DNA from: Photorhabdus khanii NC19
GTDB taxonomy: Bacteria > Pseudomonadota > Gammaproteobacteria > Enterobacterales > Enterobacteriaceae
Length of the DNA stretch: 64,000 bases
Direction: 5' to 3'
NCBI RefSeq assembly: GCF_000517265.1
Contig: NZ_AYSJ01000002.1
Coordinates: 592,498-656,497, forward strand
Shown: piece after piece, positions 19,271 through 28,483 of the stretch
Layout of the letters: each line of letters begins with the position of its first letter
How positions within the stretch are numbered: the first letter of the stretch is position 1
The notes under the pieces: generated by a model
What the model was told of the DNA's origin: nothing
The model's input: only the letters and a program-made list of their open reading frames with translations
Database searches by the model: none
Made by a program: the position numbers and the translations under genes

Positions 19271-19278
19271 TCAGATTG

Positions 19279-19899
19279 CTATTTCCGGCTACAACCGAAG
19301 TTCCTTTCACCCTTCTCGTAAATTTTACTTTCAAGTTTGGTCAGGTAATCCAGGCGCACAAACAGCATGCCATAGTTATAGAGATAATCAGGTGAATATT
19401 TGTCCAAAACATATTTGCAGTTCTCAGGAAAATGAACCAGCGCTGGGCAGTCATCCAGTTTCAGATTAAGCGCGCTGTACCAGGCTTTGGTGATCATCCC
19501 TTTCAACGAGTCTTCGCTTTTGCCGTCCCCTAAGTAGTAATAAGCCTGCTTGTTGAATACCAGACAGATATGAAAATGGCATTTCCCAGACTCACTGAAT
19601 TCTTTGGCCCACATACTACGTAAGGTGTTGGGATGAACCCTAACTCCGTTGCGCTCCCTGCGCCACTCGTTGGCTTCCAGTATCTCATGCAATGAGTTAA
19701 TGAACCGGGATATTGCTCCTGGTTCAAGATTGGGGAAACAAGACGGGGTATCACCTCGATCCCATATTTTTGGATAATGAAGATCAACACGCAAAGCCAT
19801 GATGCTACTAAATTCGTTATTCGCGTTGTCAATTACCCCAATCATTTGATCAAGATTATCTTCGTTGTGTAATCCGTGTGTTCCTCTGTACGTTTTCAT
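19279..19899 (-). CDS. Inovirus Gp2-like / YagK-YfjJ C-terminal domain protein
   Basis: A 206-residue protein of the type found in P4-like and inovirus-derived islands. The family-like pattern includes the start (RGTHGLHNEDNLDQMI), LRVDLHYP near 36-43, and CHFHICLVFNKQAYY near 107-121, where H108-F-H110 is an HUH-like motif reminiscent of rolling-circle replication proteins. A Tyr-rich C-terminal segment (YLYNYGMLFVRLDYL) completes it. Its probable role is in replication or maintenance of the excised element, by analogy. It is followed by its own terminator. Confidence 0.75.
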   Translation of the reverse strand: MKTYRGTHGLHNEDNLDQMIGVIDNANNEFSSIMALRVDLHYPKIWDRGDTPSCFPNLEPGAISRFINSLHEILEANEWRRERNGVRVHPNTLRSMWAKEFSESGKCHFHICLVFNKQAYYYLGDGKSEDSLKGMITKAWYSALNLKLDDCPALVHFPENCKYVLDKYSPDYLYNYGMLFVRLDYLTKLESKIYEKGERNFGCSRK

Positions 19900-20188
19900 A
19901 GTATATACCTGTGTAGTGATCCTACGGTTTTCAGCAGACCGTATTTGTTATTGCCACACAGGCAGGGCTATACTTGCTCAAGATTAGAGGTATATACTGA
20001 CATCAGATCTTAGTACTGGAATACTGTTATGATCTGACTGGTAATATATCTCTTAGCTAACTATTAACAGGTAGTAAGAGGATATAGCCATTATATTATA
20101 ATACCTTTTCCTACATCTAAATTTAAGATGAAGTTAGCCCCAGCCTGTGATGACTGTTTAAAACTTACTCTGCAATTAGCTTGCTGAA

Positions 20189-20800
20189 TTAACCGATAAT
20201 TCCATTTTTCCAGTGACGTTTAACTGTTGAAATACTGATTCCTAATATTTTAGCTGTTTGTAATTGTGTGTGTCCTTTTAGCTTAAGTTTATAGACGCTC
20301 ATCTCATATTTACTGCCTTTTTTTCTCCCTAGTGGTTTTTTCATTTTTCTGTATCTGCTCCTGGTTGATTTCAGATTGTGAATATCTACTTTTTTTTGAA
20401 CGGTTATCAAAAATGACATACAGCATCCTTCTGTTGGTTCTATCCTCGTATTAGGGTGATAGCAGTAGATATTTATCTCTTTACGAAAACAAAAAAATAA
20501 TGCTTCCTCAATGTCTGTGACATTTCTGCCGAGACAGCTTAAGTCCGTAATTATAATTGTGTCGCCACGGTTCATTTTTTCCCTGATTAGTTCCTTCAGT
20601 AGGCGTTGGTCTGCAAACGGTTGTTGAATATCAACAATCTCAATAACTACATTTTCTGATGGAACAGTAAAAAATTCGCAGATTTCCTGAAAGGTAAAGT
20701 GCTGTCTGACTTCTCTAGCACCATCCGTGTTCGCACAAGCGAAGTAAGCAAAAAAACGCATAGGCAAGATACCGGTATCATTAATTATTTTTTGACACAC
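20189..20800 (-). CDS. Serine-recombinase-like protein lacking the catalytic serine
   Basis: A 203-residue protein built like a resolvase/invertase. It has an N-terminal strand FFAYFACANTDG, a central GDTIIITDLSCLGRNVTDIE matching the recombinase block with the conserved SRLGRN-like motif, and a C-terminal helix-turn-helix (LKGHTQLQTAKILGISISTV). In active enzymes the first strand reads Y-A-R-V-S-T; here A-C-A-N-T puts N24 in place of the nucleophilic Ser. It therefore probably cannot cut DNA and may act as a DNA-binding regulator. ATG at residue 14 is an alternative start. It stands alone, with about 290 and 345 bases of non-coding DNA on either side. Confidence 0.65.
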   Translation of the reverse strand: MCQKIINDTGILPMRFFAYFACANTDGAREVRQHFTFQEICEFFTVPSENVVIEIVDIQQPFADQRLLKELIREKMNRGDTIIITDLSCLGRNVTDIEEALFFCFRKEINIYCYHPNTRIEPTEGCCMSFLITVQKKVDIHNLKSTRSRYRKMKKPLGRKKGSKYEMSVYKLKLKGHTQLQTAKILGISISTVKRHWKNGIIG

Positions 20801-21145
20801 CAGACTTTTCTAACTTCGAAGGAATGCGCAAAAAAATGATGAAACGGTGATTGGCATACTCGCAAAGTGGTCTGTCTGATAACTAAAAAATTATTTGTCC
20901 TGAATATTTTTTGCTTAAGATCTCCTCTCCTCTCTTTACTCCTTAGTAGTGTCATTAATTGATTCTTGAGCTTGCTGAGTAATAGGTTTACTGATTTATT
21001 GCTGCTTGATAATTATTTTTCATTAACAGATGAAAGCATCACACCTACAGAGTTTGGTGATAATATCCTGTTTTGAAATGTATAAGTCCTAGACTATTAT
21101 TGCCTATAAATCAGTTTGTTAAATTGATATGGCGATTAAAAAGAC
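20801..21145. other. Intergenic AT-rich region
   Basis: No gene is seen. It lies between two minus-strand regulators (the recombinase-like gene and the AlpA-like gene) and presumably holds the promoter of the former. Confidence 0.5.
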
Positions 21146-21358
21146 TCACGAATCTACTGGATTGCGAAGTAAAAGCCACTCGTCTAACTCTGCCTCCAGC
21201 CAGCCAATAGATTGTTTACCTAGGCGACGTCGTTTTGGAAAAGTTGCATCGTAGCGTGGAGATTTTGGATTTAGCCAATCATAGATGGTTGAACGGGCTA
21301 TGCCAGTTTTGTTCACGACGTCGGACAAACGAAGGATTCTGACGTTAGATGTGTTCAT
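21146..21358 (-). CDS. AlpA-family excisionase/regulator
   Basis: A 70-residue MerR-like winged-helix protein. ILRLSDVVNKTGIARSTIYD is the helix-turn-helix, followed by FPKRRRLGKQSIGWLEAELD, a signature of AlpA proteins of P4-like islands. AlpA activates expression of the island integrase or acts as recombination directionality factor. It fits the P4-type integrase at 23007-24248. Confidence 0.9.
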   Translation of the reverse strand: MNTSNVRILRLSDVVNKTGIARSTIYDWLNPKSPRYDATFPKRRRLGKQSIGWLEAELDEWLLLRNPVDS

Positions 21359-21463
21359 GTTAAGTTACCTTTCATTAGTTCAGTTTGGTTACGGAAGAGT
21401 AATGGTAAATCTTTATACAAAAAATCCGGGTACCAAAAAAACATTTTTTACGAGGGTAACAAA

Positions 21464-21667
21464 TTGATATATAACAATTTTATTTTTTCTTCTGCTGGGT
21501 TTTGTGAAGAAATTAGCCGAAAAAGCAAGGAACTCTCTGAAGAGATGTCACACTGTGAGTGGAAGGAATATGCTGAAGTGCTGGATGTTCGCTACCCAGT
21601 GATGCAAAAAGAGCTAGCCAGAATGAGGAAGCAATACTGGATTCTAAGAAAGTGGGGATGCGTGTAA
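21464..21667 (+). CDS. Small hypothetical island protein
   Basis: 67 residues from a TTG start at 21464, nine bases after GAGGGT. It is helical and charged, with C and W residues (SHCEWKEYAEVLDVRYPVM). It overlaps the next gene by ten bases in another frame. No function can be assigned. Confidence 0.4.
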   Translation: MIYNNFIFSSAGFCEEISRKSKELSEEMSHCEWKEYAEVLDVRYPVMQKELARMRKQYWILRKWGCV

Positions 21668-21981
21668 AACTGTACTCAGATCCTCACCTCCAGGAATATA
21701 AAAATCATATAGTCAATGGTTCATTACAGACAAAAGATGAATACACTGAATTATACGACCCTATACAGGAATGCTGGCGAGACTTGAAAAATCGTATTTA
21801 TCGAGAGACTTTCTTTCCTTTAATTCGTGAGCCTGTACGTATTGATGACGTCTTTGTCGCACATCTGATTTATGCCTCAATGGCGTATCAATGGGGACAG
21901 TCGGTAATGTCGGATAATGAACGCATTGCGTTTGAGGCATTAAATATCTCGTTTGGTTTATTTTTCCATATGAAAGGTTAA
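21658..21981 (+). CDS. Hypothetical island protein
   Basis: 107 residues from ATG 21658 (GTG 21652 is possible), overlapping the previous gene. It contains VFVAHLIYASMAYQWGQSVM, a hydrophobic helix, and ends directly against an IS200-like element whose left hairpin starts five bases later. No family is recognised. Its stop codon appears to be native and not created by the element. Confidence 0.5.
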   Translation: MRVKLYSDPHLQEYKNHIVNGSLQTKDEYTELYDPIQECWRDLKNRIYRETFFPLIREPVRIDDVFVAHLIYASMAYQWGQSVMSDNERIAFEALNISFGLFFHMKG

Positions 21982-22546
21982 AACCACCGACTTTAGTCGG
22001 TCAGTTTTAGCTGCGATACTCTATTGCACGAGAGGTGCAATATGGATTACAGATATGGCAGCCACACGGTATTTCAGATTGAGTATCATTTCGTGTGGGT
22101 AACGAAATACAGATACAAAGTTCTGATAGGTGAAGTTGGCCTACGGGTACGAGAGTGAGTTCGTCAGACATGTGAAGCGTTTGAAATCAGGATAATAGAA
22201 GGAGTCGTGAGCAAAGACCATGTACACATACTGGTGAGTTGTCCTCCGACCTTAGCGCCCTCAGAAATCATGAGGCGAATAAAGGGAAGGACAGCGAACA
22301 AGTTGTTTGAAGAGTTTGCTCACCTGAAAAATCGTTACTGGGGTCAGCATTTTTGGGGCAGAGGCTATTTTTGTGCGACGGTAGGTCAATTAACGGAAGA
22401 GATGATAAAGGCCTATCTGGAGCATCATTTTGAACCAAACCCGAATGATAACTTCAGGCTGGATAATTGACGCATCGTTCAGTCGATGCGTATCCGGACT
22501 TTCAGTCCGTTAATCACTAACCCACCGACTTTAGTCGGTGGTTGTT
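21982..22546 (+). mobile_element. IS200/IS605-type element, degenerate
   Basis: The element is defined by palindromic ends rather than inverted repeats. CCGACT-TT-AGTCGG lies at 21987-22000 on the left, and CCACCGACT-TT-AGTCGGTGG at 22522-22541 on the right. It contains one TnpA-type gene. No target duplication is seen, as expected for this family. Confidence 0.75.
22042..22470 (+). pseudogene. tnpA: IS200-type TnpA transposase with an internal stop
   Basis: ATG 22042 begins MDYRYGSHTVFQIEYHFVWV. The HUH motif DHVHILVS and the YLEHHFEPNP tail are present. Codon 39 (22156-22158) is TGA, in the same frame as the rest, so a single nonsense mutation splits the roughly 140-residue enzyme. The catalytic Tyr region (VGQLTEEMIKAYLEHHF) lies downstream of the stop. 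Apart from the stop codon the gene looks complete, so the loss is recent. Confidence 0.8.
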
Positions 22547-22566
22547 GAGTTAATAAATGTATCGGA

Positions 22567-22947
22567 ATGGTCTGGTTCAAGGTTTATGCTGATAAACAAA
22601 AAGAACTATCACGCACTAGAGTTAAAGTTGGAAAGAAGGGCGGAGAAAGCAAAGCTGAAGTCTACATCATCATTCAGAACAAACTAGTAGATCTTATTAA
22701 TACGTTTGCCCCAACAGGTGGTTGGAAAAGTAAAGCTGCGGCAGTTAATGCCCTCATTGACCCTTTATGGGAATTCGTTGAAGAGTCGAATTTTGTAATT
22801 AATAACCAAAGTAAAAAATACCGATTATCAACTACTAGTCAGGATGCCTTAGCTGATACTATCTTAAAATCTTGGTCAAGAGATGTTGAGAGTGTCAGAC
22901 AAGCTTTTGATAATAATGTAAGCAGAAAAAAAAGAGTCAGCGAGTAG
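22567..22947 (+). CDS. Hypothetical island protein
   Basis: 126 residues, rich in Lys and Ser, starting 20 bases after the IS200-like element. No clear ribosome site precedes ATG 22567, so the original start could have been displaced by the insertion. WKSKAAAVNALIDPLWEFVE is the only distinctive stretch. The function is unknown. It lies between the element and the integrase, which is on the opposite strand. Confidence 0.45.
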   Translation: MVWFKVYADKQKELSRTRVKVGKKGGESKAEVYIIIQNKLVDLINTFAPTGGWKSKAAAVNALIDPLWEFVEESNFVINNQSKKYRLSTTSQDALADTILKSWSRDVESVRQAFDNNVSRKKRVSE

Positions 22948-23006
22948 TAGTAATATTAAATTTGAACTAAAAATACAAGCGCCCATATTAGGCGCCTGTA
23001 TCTATG

Positions 23007-24248
23007 TCATCCAACAAGTCTTATTCCCCTAACCCCGTCTTGAATAATGCTCCCACGGTCCGCTGCCATAACAAAATCACCCCACCACTGCATCATCGGA
23101 CGACGCTGTTCGAGGTAATCGCTACGATTATAAGCACGACGAACCTCATTCTTATCCACATGTGCCAGTGCTGCTTCAATGACATCAGGCGGAAAGCCTT
23201 GTTCATTAAGGGCCGTACTGGCAATAGATCGCAGACCATGTGAAACAAGGACGCCACCAAAACCTGCGCGTTTTAGTGATGCATTAACGGTTTGACTGTT
23301 CATTGATTGAGTCGGTTTGATACGACTGGGAAAGACAAACTCTCGATTTACGCTTAGCGGTTTCATCGTTTCTAAAACGGCCATTGCTTGATCTGACAAT
23401 GGAACAGTATGGTCACGGTTCATTTTCATCCGTGATGCGGGGATTTTCCATTCTCGCGCTTCCAGATCCACTTCATCCCAGCGAGCCTCAGCCGCTTCGG
23501 CAGGGCGGGTAATAGTAAGAAGTTGCCACATGAACAGGCACCGTGTTGACTGGCTGATGCTGGCTGTCCGCATCGTTTGCATCAACTGAGGCAATTGATC
23601 CGGACGAATGCTGGGCATGTTCTTCTTCTGCGGTTTTTCGAAGGCTTTGCCAATATTAACACTTGGAACAGCATCGATCAGACCCGTGTTCTGGGCATAT
23701 ATCATGACTTCATTGATACGTTGGCAAAGTCGACGGACGGTTTCAAGAGCTCCTCTGGCCTGGACAGGTTGAACGGCCTGAACCAGTGTATGAGCTTTAA
23801 TATCTGTAACGCTGACGTCGCCAATCGCAGGAAAGACATCTCTCTCTAGAGAGCGCCAGATATCATCTGCGTAGCCTTCTGTCACACTGGCTTTCTTCAC
23901 ATTCCACCAACGTTCAGCGACGAGTTGGAAAGTATTGGTTTTGGCTTCAAGCGAACTGCGCAGTTGTTCTTGCTGATGCTCCTGAGGATCGATTTGTTTC
24001 GCCAGGAGAGAGCGAGACTCTGCCCGGTGGTTTCTGGCATCGGCAAGGGTAATTGACGGGTAGGGGCCAATACTCTTCTTCGCACGCTTTTTGGTAACAG
24101 GGCGAATGTAGCGAAACTGCCAGATTTTGCTGCCGCTGGATTTGATGAGTAACTCAAGGCCATCACCATCATAGAGAACGTAGTCCGTTTCCTTAGACTT
24201 GGCGGATTCGATTTCTTTAACGGATAGAGGTTTGGTTTGTCTTGCCAT
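23007..24248 (-). CDS. P4-type tyrosine integrase of the ssrA island
   Basis: A 413-residue site-specific recombinase. The N-terminal domain (SVKEIESAKSKETDYVLYDG) is the P4/CP4-type DUF4102-like arm-binding region. The catalytic set is visible: Arg in TITRPAEAAEARWDE, Lys in SRMKMNRDHTVPLS, HGLR, HVDKNEVRRAYNR, and the nucleophile Tyr in RSDYLEQRRPMMQWW. It lies about 190 bases from the 3' end of ssrA, facing away, the usual place for an integrase at its attachment site. It appears intact, so excision may still be possible if the far attachment site (outside the window) survives. Confidence 0.92.
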   Translation of the reverse strand: MARQTKPLSVKEIESAKSKETDYVLYDGDGLELLIKSSGSKIWQFRYIRPVTKKRAKKSIGPYPSITLADARNHRAESRSLLAKQIDPQEHQQEQLRSSLEAKTNTFQLVAERWWNVKKASVTEGYADDIWRSLERDVFPAIGDVSVTDIKAHTLVQAVQPVQARGALETVRRLCQRINEVMIYAQNTGLIDAVPSVNIGKAFEKPQKKNMPSIRPDQLPQLMQTMRTASISQSTRCLFMWQLLTITRPAEAAEARWDEVDLEAREWKIPASRMKMNRDHTVPLSDQAMAVLETMKPLSVNREFVFPSRIKPTQSMNSQTVNASLKRAGFGGVLVSHGLRSIASTALNEQGFPPDVIEAALAHVDKNEVRRAYNRSDYLEQRRPMMQWWGDFVMAADRGSIIQDGVRGIRLVG

Positions 24249-24361
24249 TGCCGGGTTTCCATAGTTTTAGGCACTTCAAAAACAATAATGCTTTATGAGG
24301 TGCCTAAAAGGTTCGGATTTAATTAGTGGGTTTCGGACTTCACGGGACAAACTGGAGGCAT

Positions 24362-24395
24362 AAAAAAGCCCGCAGGGCTTGTGCTGTGCGGGCTT
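24362..24395 (-). terminator. Terminator behind ssrA
   Basis: AAGCCCGCA (24366-24374) pairs with TGCGGGCTT (24387-24395); on the minus strand a T run follows. It lies just past the tmRNA 3' end, on the island side of the attachment site. Confidence 0.8.
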
Positions 24396-24440
24396 TCAGG
24401 ACTTCATCGGATGACTCTGGTAATCACCGATGGAGAATTT

Positions 24441-24804
24441 TGGTGGAGCTGGCGGGAGTTGAACCCGCGTCCGAAATTCCTACATCCTCGGTACTACATG
24501 CTTAGTCTAATCTTTACATTCGCTTGCCAGCTGCGGACAGACACGCCACTAACAAACTAGCCTGATTAGATTTAACGCTTCAACCCCAGGCAAGGCATCC
24601 ACGCGATCTCTTTTGGGTTTGACCTCTCTTGATCCCCGTCCTAAGAGCGGAGGCTAGGGAGAGAGGGCTATATGCAGGTTATTAAGCTGCTATTGCGTAT
24701 TGTTCGTCGTTTGCGACTATTTTTTTGCGGCTTTTTACGAGGCCAACCGCCCCTCGGCATGCACCTTGGGTTTCGCGAATCCCGTCGAATCCAGAATCAG
24801 CCCC
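24441..24804 (-). ncRNA. ssrA: Transfer-messenger RNA (tmRNA)
   Basis: The 5' end starts GGGGCTGATTCTGG at 24804. The 3' end is the tRNA-like acceptor and T arm (GGTTCAACTCCCGCCAGC) finishing in CCA at 24441. The tag frame at 24714-24682 encodes ANDEQYAIAA followed by two stop codons; with the non-templated Ala this gives an 11-residue tag ending in the usual AA degron. It works with SmpB, encoded next upstream, to rescue stalled ribosomes. Its 3' end is the integration site of the island to the left. Confidence 0.96.
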
Positions 24805-24854
24805 AAGTATGTTAAAAACAAGTATATCAGAATATTAAACTATAATGCCAGAGA

Positions 24855-25337
24855 TTATCGTCCGGCATTCTTCATAATACGTGCTTTGTCTAATTTCCAT
24901 TCACGTTCTTTGATATCTGAACGTTTATCGTGCGCCTTCTTGCCTTTTGCTACGCCAATTTTGACTTTGCACCAGGCGTTTTTCCAATAGAGAGATAAGG
25001 CAACAACGGTATAACCTTCACGATTGACTCGACCATATAATGAGTCAAGTTCGCGCTGATTAAGTAAGAGTTTGCGTGAACGCATAGGATCACAGACGAC
25101 ATGGGAAGAAGCTACATTTAACGGAGTGATGGTGGCACCAAAAAGATAAGCGTCGCCATCTTTGAGTAAAACGTAACTGTCGCTGATATTTGCTTTACCA
25201 GCGCGCAGTGATTTGACTTCCCATCCTTGTAACGAGAGGCCAGCCTCAAATTCTTCTTCAATGAAGTATTCGTGACGGGCTCGTCTATTCATGGCAATGG
25301 TTGCCGAACCGGGTTTGTGTGCTTTTTTCTTTGTCAT
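24855..25337 (-). CDS. smpB: SsrA-binding protein SmpB
   Basis: 160 residues, the usual length. Typical blocks are [41 protein letters not shown]-like [12 protein letters not shown], and the basic C-terminal tail [20 protein letters not shown] that enters the ribosomal mRNA channel. It binds the tRNA-like domain of tmRNA, whose gene lies immediately downstream on the same strand, 50 bases away. It is divergent from ratA, as in E. coli. Confidence 0.97.
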   Translation of the reverse strand: MTKKKAHKPGSATIAMNRRARHEYFIEEEFEAGLSLQGWEVKSLRAGKANISDSYVLLKDGDAYLFGATITPLNVASSHVVCDPMRSRKLLLNQRELDSLYGRVNREGYTVVALSLYWKNAWCKVKIGVAKGKKAHDKRSDIKEREWKLDKARIMKNAGR

Positions 25338-25494
25338 AGTGTATGCATTATACTGAATGCTTTGATGAAAGAAATCTTTTCCCGCAGCATATTTGCTGAT
25401 TAATGAGTATTTATTGCATTATACGCTGACAGGTTTTTCTTTAATCACGTATAGGTGATATTATTTGCCACAATTGAGCCTTACAGGAAATGAT

Positions 25495-25929
25495 ATGCCA
25501 CAGATTAGTCGCTCTGCGTTAGTACCGTACAGCGTGGAACAAATGTACAAATTGGTCAATGATGTGAGTTCTTATCCGGATTTTCTTCCGGGGTGTGTCG
25601 GCAGCCGTGTGTTGAGTATCAGCCGTCATGAGATGACTGCTTCAGTCGATGTTTCCAAAGCGGGTATAAGTAAGACTTTTGTTACCCGGAATATCCTGGC
25701 TGATAACCAAAGCATTAATATGCAACTGGTGGATGGGCCTTTTCGTAAGTTGATGGGAGGTTGGCAGTTCATACCTCTGAGTGAAGATGCCTGTAAAGTT
25801 GAGCTTCACCTTGATTTTGAATTCACTAATAAGCTGATTGAATTAGCTTTCGGCAAGATTTTTAAGGAGTTGGCCGGAAGTATGATACAGGCTTTTACTC
25901 TACGTGCACGCGAGGTTTATAGTGCCTGA
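25495..25929 (+). CDS. ratA: RatA-family START-like protein
   Basis: 144 residues from ATG 25495, preceded by AGGAA; an in-frame TTG 30 bases earlier lacks a better signal. The START/polyketide-cyclase fold is indicated by [28 protein letters not shown] and the C-terminal [11 protein letters not shown]. coli RatA was reported to block 70S ribosome assembly, and related COQ10 proteins bind ubiquinone, so the physiological role is debated. The stop overlaps the start of rnfH by eight bases, as in E. coli. Confidence 0.93.
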   Translation: MPQISRSALVPYSVEQMYKLVNDVSSYPDFLPGCVGSRVLSISRHEMTASVDVSKAGISKTFVTRNILADNQSINMQLVDGPFRKLMGGWQFIPLSEDACKVELHLDFEFTNKLIELAFGKIFKELAGSMIQAFTLRAREVYSA

Positions 25930-26215
25930 TATCAATATCGAAGTTGTTTATGCATTGCCTGACCGCCAATATCTGCGTACTGTGAAATTGTCCCAAGGTG
26001 CGAATGTTGAGCAGGCGATAGTTGCGTCAGGTTTGCTGACTTTGCGTAATGATATTGATCTGCAAAAAAACAAAGTTGGAATTTATAGCCGTCCCGCCAA
26101 GCTGACGGATATTTTGGAAGAGGGTGATAGGGTGGAAATTTATCGTCCATTGTTAGCCGATCCAAAAGAAATGCGTCGTAAGCGTGCTGAACGGGCTAAA
26201 AACAATGCTCAATAA
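25922..26215 (+). CDS. rnfH: RnfH family protein
   Basis: 97 residues from a GTG at 25922, the same start type as the E. coli gene. The ubiquitin-like fold signature is clear: [29 protein letters not shown] and [16 protein letters not shown], ending in a basic tail. The biochemical role is unknown. It is translationally coupled to ratA through an eight-base overlap. Confidence 0.93.
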   Translation: MPDINIEVVYALPDRQYLRTVKLSQGANVEQAIVASGLLTLRNDIDLQKNKVGIYSRPAKLTDILEEGDRVEIYRPLLADPKEMRRKRAERAKNNAQ

Positions 26216-26222
26216 TTTGTCA

Positions 26223-26262
26223 ATAGACAGCCAGTCATCTGCTTTTATGACTCGCTGTCTAT
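26223..26262. terminator. Terminator between rnfH and bamE (convergent)
   Basis: ATAGACAGC (26223-26231) pairs with GCTGTCTAT (26254-26262), with an inner AGTCAT/ATGACT stem. It lies between two convergent genes and may serve both. Confidence 0.7.
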
Positions 26263-26272
26263 ATCTCTTTGA

Positions 26273-26620
26273 TTATTGAAGATTCTCAGTAAATGAGTTT
26301 TCGTTTTTAATGTCAGTCAGTACACCTTTACTGTCAAACGTCAGTGTTAGGGTTTGCTGAGTCACTTTTTCATGCCCAGGTTGCTGACGAAACACATAAA
26401 ACCATGTTTGAGTACTAAACGGGTCCTGTAACATGGGTGTTCCTAATGTATAGGCTACCTGTTGCTGGGTCATCCCCTTGTGGATTTTTGATACATTAGC
26501 AGGTGTCAGATAGTTCCCCTGATTAATGTCAGGGCGATAAACAACCCGTTCCAACGTAGAGCAACCCGCAATCAGCATAACGAATGATACAGCAGCGGCA
26601 GTCAACATTTTACAGCGCAT
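26273..26620 (-). CDS. bamE: Outer membrane assembly lipoprotein BamE
   Basis: 115 residues with a lipoprotein signal peptide (hydrophobic stretch then LIAGC at about 16-20, the Cys being lipidated). The SmpA/OmlA domain follows: [37 protein letters not shown]. It is a part of the BAM complex that inserts beta-barrel proteins in the outer membrane. Its position next to recN matches E. coli. Confidence 0.95.
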   Translation of the reverse strand: MRCKMLTAAAVSFVMLIAGCSTLERVVYRPDINQGNYLTPANVSKIHKGMTQQQVAYTLGTPMLQDPFSTQTWFYVFRQQPGHEKVTQQTLTLTFDSKGVLTDIKNENSFTENLQ

Positions 26621-26733
26621 GGTAATTACATTCCTTTAGGAGTCAGGGTGTTGATAATAATAGACCTTGACGAGATTGAAAACCTCTACAAGTTTTAGCT
26701 ATGACCCTAAATATCCGTAAAAGTTGTGTCATA

Positions 26734-28395
26734 TTATGCTGCCAGCAGCTCTTTTGCGTTCGCCAGGGTATTTTTTGTGACTTCATTGCCTGCAAGAAGC
26801 CGCGCCAGCTCTTGTAATCTGGCTTTTTTGTCCAGTAATTGCATTTGAGTTTCAGTTTCTTCACCATCGGTCTGTTTACTGACATAAAAATGCTGGTGAC
26901 CGCAACCGGCTACCTGGGGCAGGTGAGTGACGCACATGACCTGTGTGGATTCGCCTAATTCACGTAACAGACGACCGACAATTGCGGCTGTTGGGCCACT
27001 GATACCCACGTCCACTTCGTCGAATATCAGGGCTGAGGTTTCCATTTTCTTAGCCGTTATAACCTGAATTGCCAGTGCAATACGGGAAAGCTCACCACCT
27101 GAGGCGACTTTTGCCAGTGATTGGTGTGGCTGACCAGGGTTAGTGGTGACATTAAATTCAACTTTATCTGCGCCATCAGCATTTAAGTGTTCAGGCGCAA
27201 AAGAGACATCAACGGTCAAGCGACCATGAGGCATGGAAAGCTGATGCATACTGTTAGTAATTAGCTCACTTAACTCTTTAGCGTATTGCTGGCGAACCAG
27301 ATGTAGCCTTTCTGCTACTCTTAATGCTTGTTTATGGTGTCTGTTAACCTGCTCGCAGAGATGAGCACAATCATCTTCTTGTTGTGCCAGCAGTTGCTGT
27401 TCTTCCTGTAATTGTTGATGTAGTGAGGGAAGCTCTTCCGGTACAACATGGTGTTTACGGGCTACTCTGATTTGCTGCGAAATTTTCTGCTCCAGTTCAA
27501 ACAGGCGATTTGGATCCATATCCAGTTGATCACCATAGTGGCGGAGTTCGTCGCTGACTTCATTAATTTGGATGGATGCTTCTTCCAGCATAGTCAGCAG
27601 GTTACCGAATTTATCATCCATTGTGATGAGTTCTGCCAGTTCGTGTTTAGCGTAATTCAACAGACTGATAATATTTTGCTCATCATTATCACTCAGTAGC
27701 TGGAGGGCATTCTGACTAACCGATAGGAGCTGACCACGGTTTGCCAGCCGTTTGTATTCATTATCTTGCTCTTGATATTCACCTGGCTGTGGGGCTAATT
27801 CATTTAGCTCTTTCAGGTGATATTCCAGTAATTGTTGACGAGATTGGCGCTCAAGAGCCTGTTGCTGGAATTGTGCCAGATCCTGACAGCTTTGGTGCCA
27901 TTTCTGATAGGCCTGTTTCATCTCATTTTGCAGATTGAACTGATTAGCGTAAGTATCGAGCAGGCGTTTTTGGTGACCACTCTCCAAGAGTAATTGGTGG
28001 GCGTGCTGGCCGTGAATCTGAATAAGGTGAGCACCCAGTTCACGTAATTGCGAAAGTGGTACAGCTGTACCATTGATAAAGCCTCTTGAGCGGCCATCTA
28101 AAGTTATGGTACGGCGCAATAAGCATTCATTACTGTCATCAAGTTGATGTTCTTCCAGCCATTGACGGGCAGAAGGTGCATCAGAAAGAGAAAAATGGGC
28201 GCAAATATCAGCACGGGAAGCGCCGTTACGTACCATGTTGGTCTCACCGCGATTGCCCAGACATAAGCCTAATGCATCAATTGCGATGGATTTACCGGCG
28301 CCGGTTTCACCCGTGATGGCTGTCATACCTGACCGGAAATCAATTTCAAGCTCACGAACAATGGCAAAGTTGCTAATAGTTAACTGGGTGAGCAT
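26734..28395 (-). CDS. recN: DNA repair protein RecN
   Basis: 553 residues from the second of two adjacent ATGs (28395), which matches the E. coli length and spacing from AGGAG; ATG 28398 is possible. It is an SMC-like ATPase with Walker [11 protein letters not shown] near 29-38, a long coiled coil (about 150-350), the signature [16 protein letters not shown] near 430, and Walker [13 protein letters not shown] near 455. It acts in double-strand break repair. Two LexA boxes precede it. The C-terminus KELLAA resembles the E. coli degradation tag ending in AA. Confidence 0.97.
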   Translation of the reverse strand: MLTQLTISNFAIVRELEIDFRSGMTAITGETGAGKSIAIDALGLCLGNRGETNMVRNGASRADICAHFSLSDAPSARQWLEEHQLDDSNECLLRRTITLDGRSRGFINGTAVPLSQLRELGAHLIQIHGQHAHQLLLESGHQKRLLDTYANQFNLQNEMKQAYQKWHQSCQDLAQFQQQALERQSRQQLLEYHLKELNELAPQPGEYQEQDNEYKRLANRGQLLSVSQNALQLLSDNDEQNIISLLNYAKHELAELITMDDKFGNLLTMLEEASIQINEVSDELRHYGDQLDMDPNRLFELEQKISQQIRVARKHHVVPEELPSLHQQLQEEQQLLAQQEDDCAHLCEQVNRHHKQALRVAERLHLVRQQYAKELSELITNSMHQLSMPHGRLTVDVSFAPEHLNADGADKVEFNVTTNPGQPHQSLAKVASGGELSRIALAIQVITAKKMETSALIFDEVDVGISGPTAAIVGRLLRELGESTQVMCVTHLPQVAGCGHQHFYVSKQTDGEETETQMQLLDKKARLQELARLLAGNEVTKNTLANAKELLAA

Positions 28396-28423
28396 CATGT
28401 CTCTCCTGTGTATAAAAACACCC

Positions 28424-28439
28424 CTGTATTTTCATACAG
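28424..28439. promoter_or_regulatory. LexA box, recN-proximal
   Basis: CTGTATTTTCATACAG is a perfect CTGT-N8-ACAG SOS box, 28 bases upstream of the recN start codon. Confidence 0.93.
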
Positions 28440-28445
28440 TATAAA

Positions 28446-28461
28446 CTGGTTTTTTATACAG
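28446..28461. promoter_or_regulatory. LexA box, recN-distal
   Basis: CTGGTTTTTTATACAG (the complement reads CTGTATAAAAAACCAG) is a second SOS box with one mismatch, spaced six bases from the first. The double-box layout is also known for E. coli recN and implies tight SOS control. Confidence 0.9.
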
Positions 28462-28483
28462 TAAAGTAGTGAAGCCTGTTTTT

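Noticed and set aside
1-24440. Second copy of the ssrA 3' end as the far attachment site
   Set aside because: I looked for the acceptor-arm sequence (GGTTCAACTCCCGCC and its complement) in the island and saw only the tmRNA copy; the far site is probably outside the window.
24700-24990. Plus-strand ORF across the tmRNA gene
   Set aside because: It is antisense to ssrA and smpB; base use is fixed by the RNA gene.
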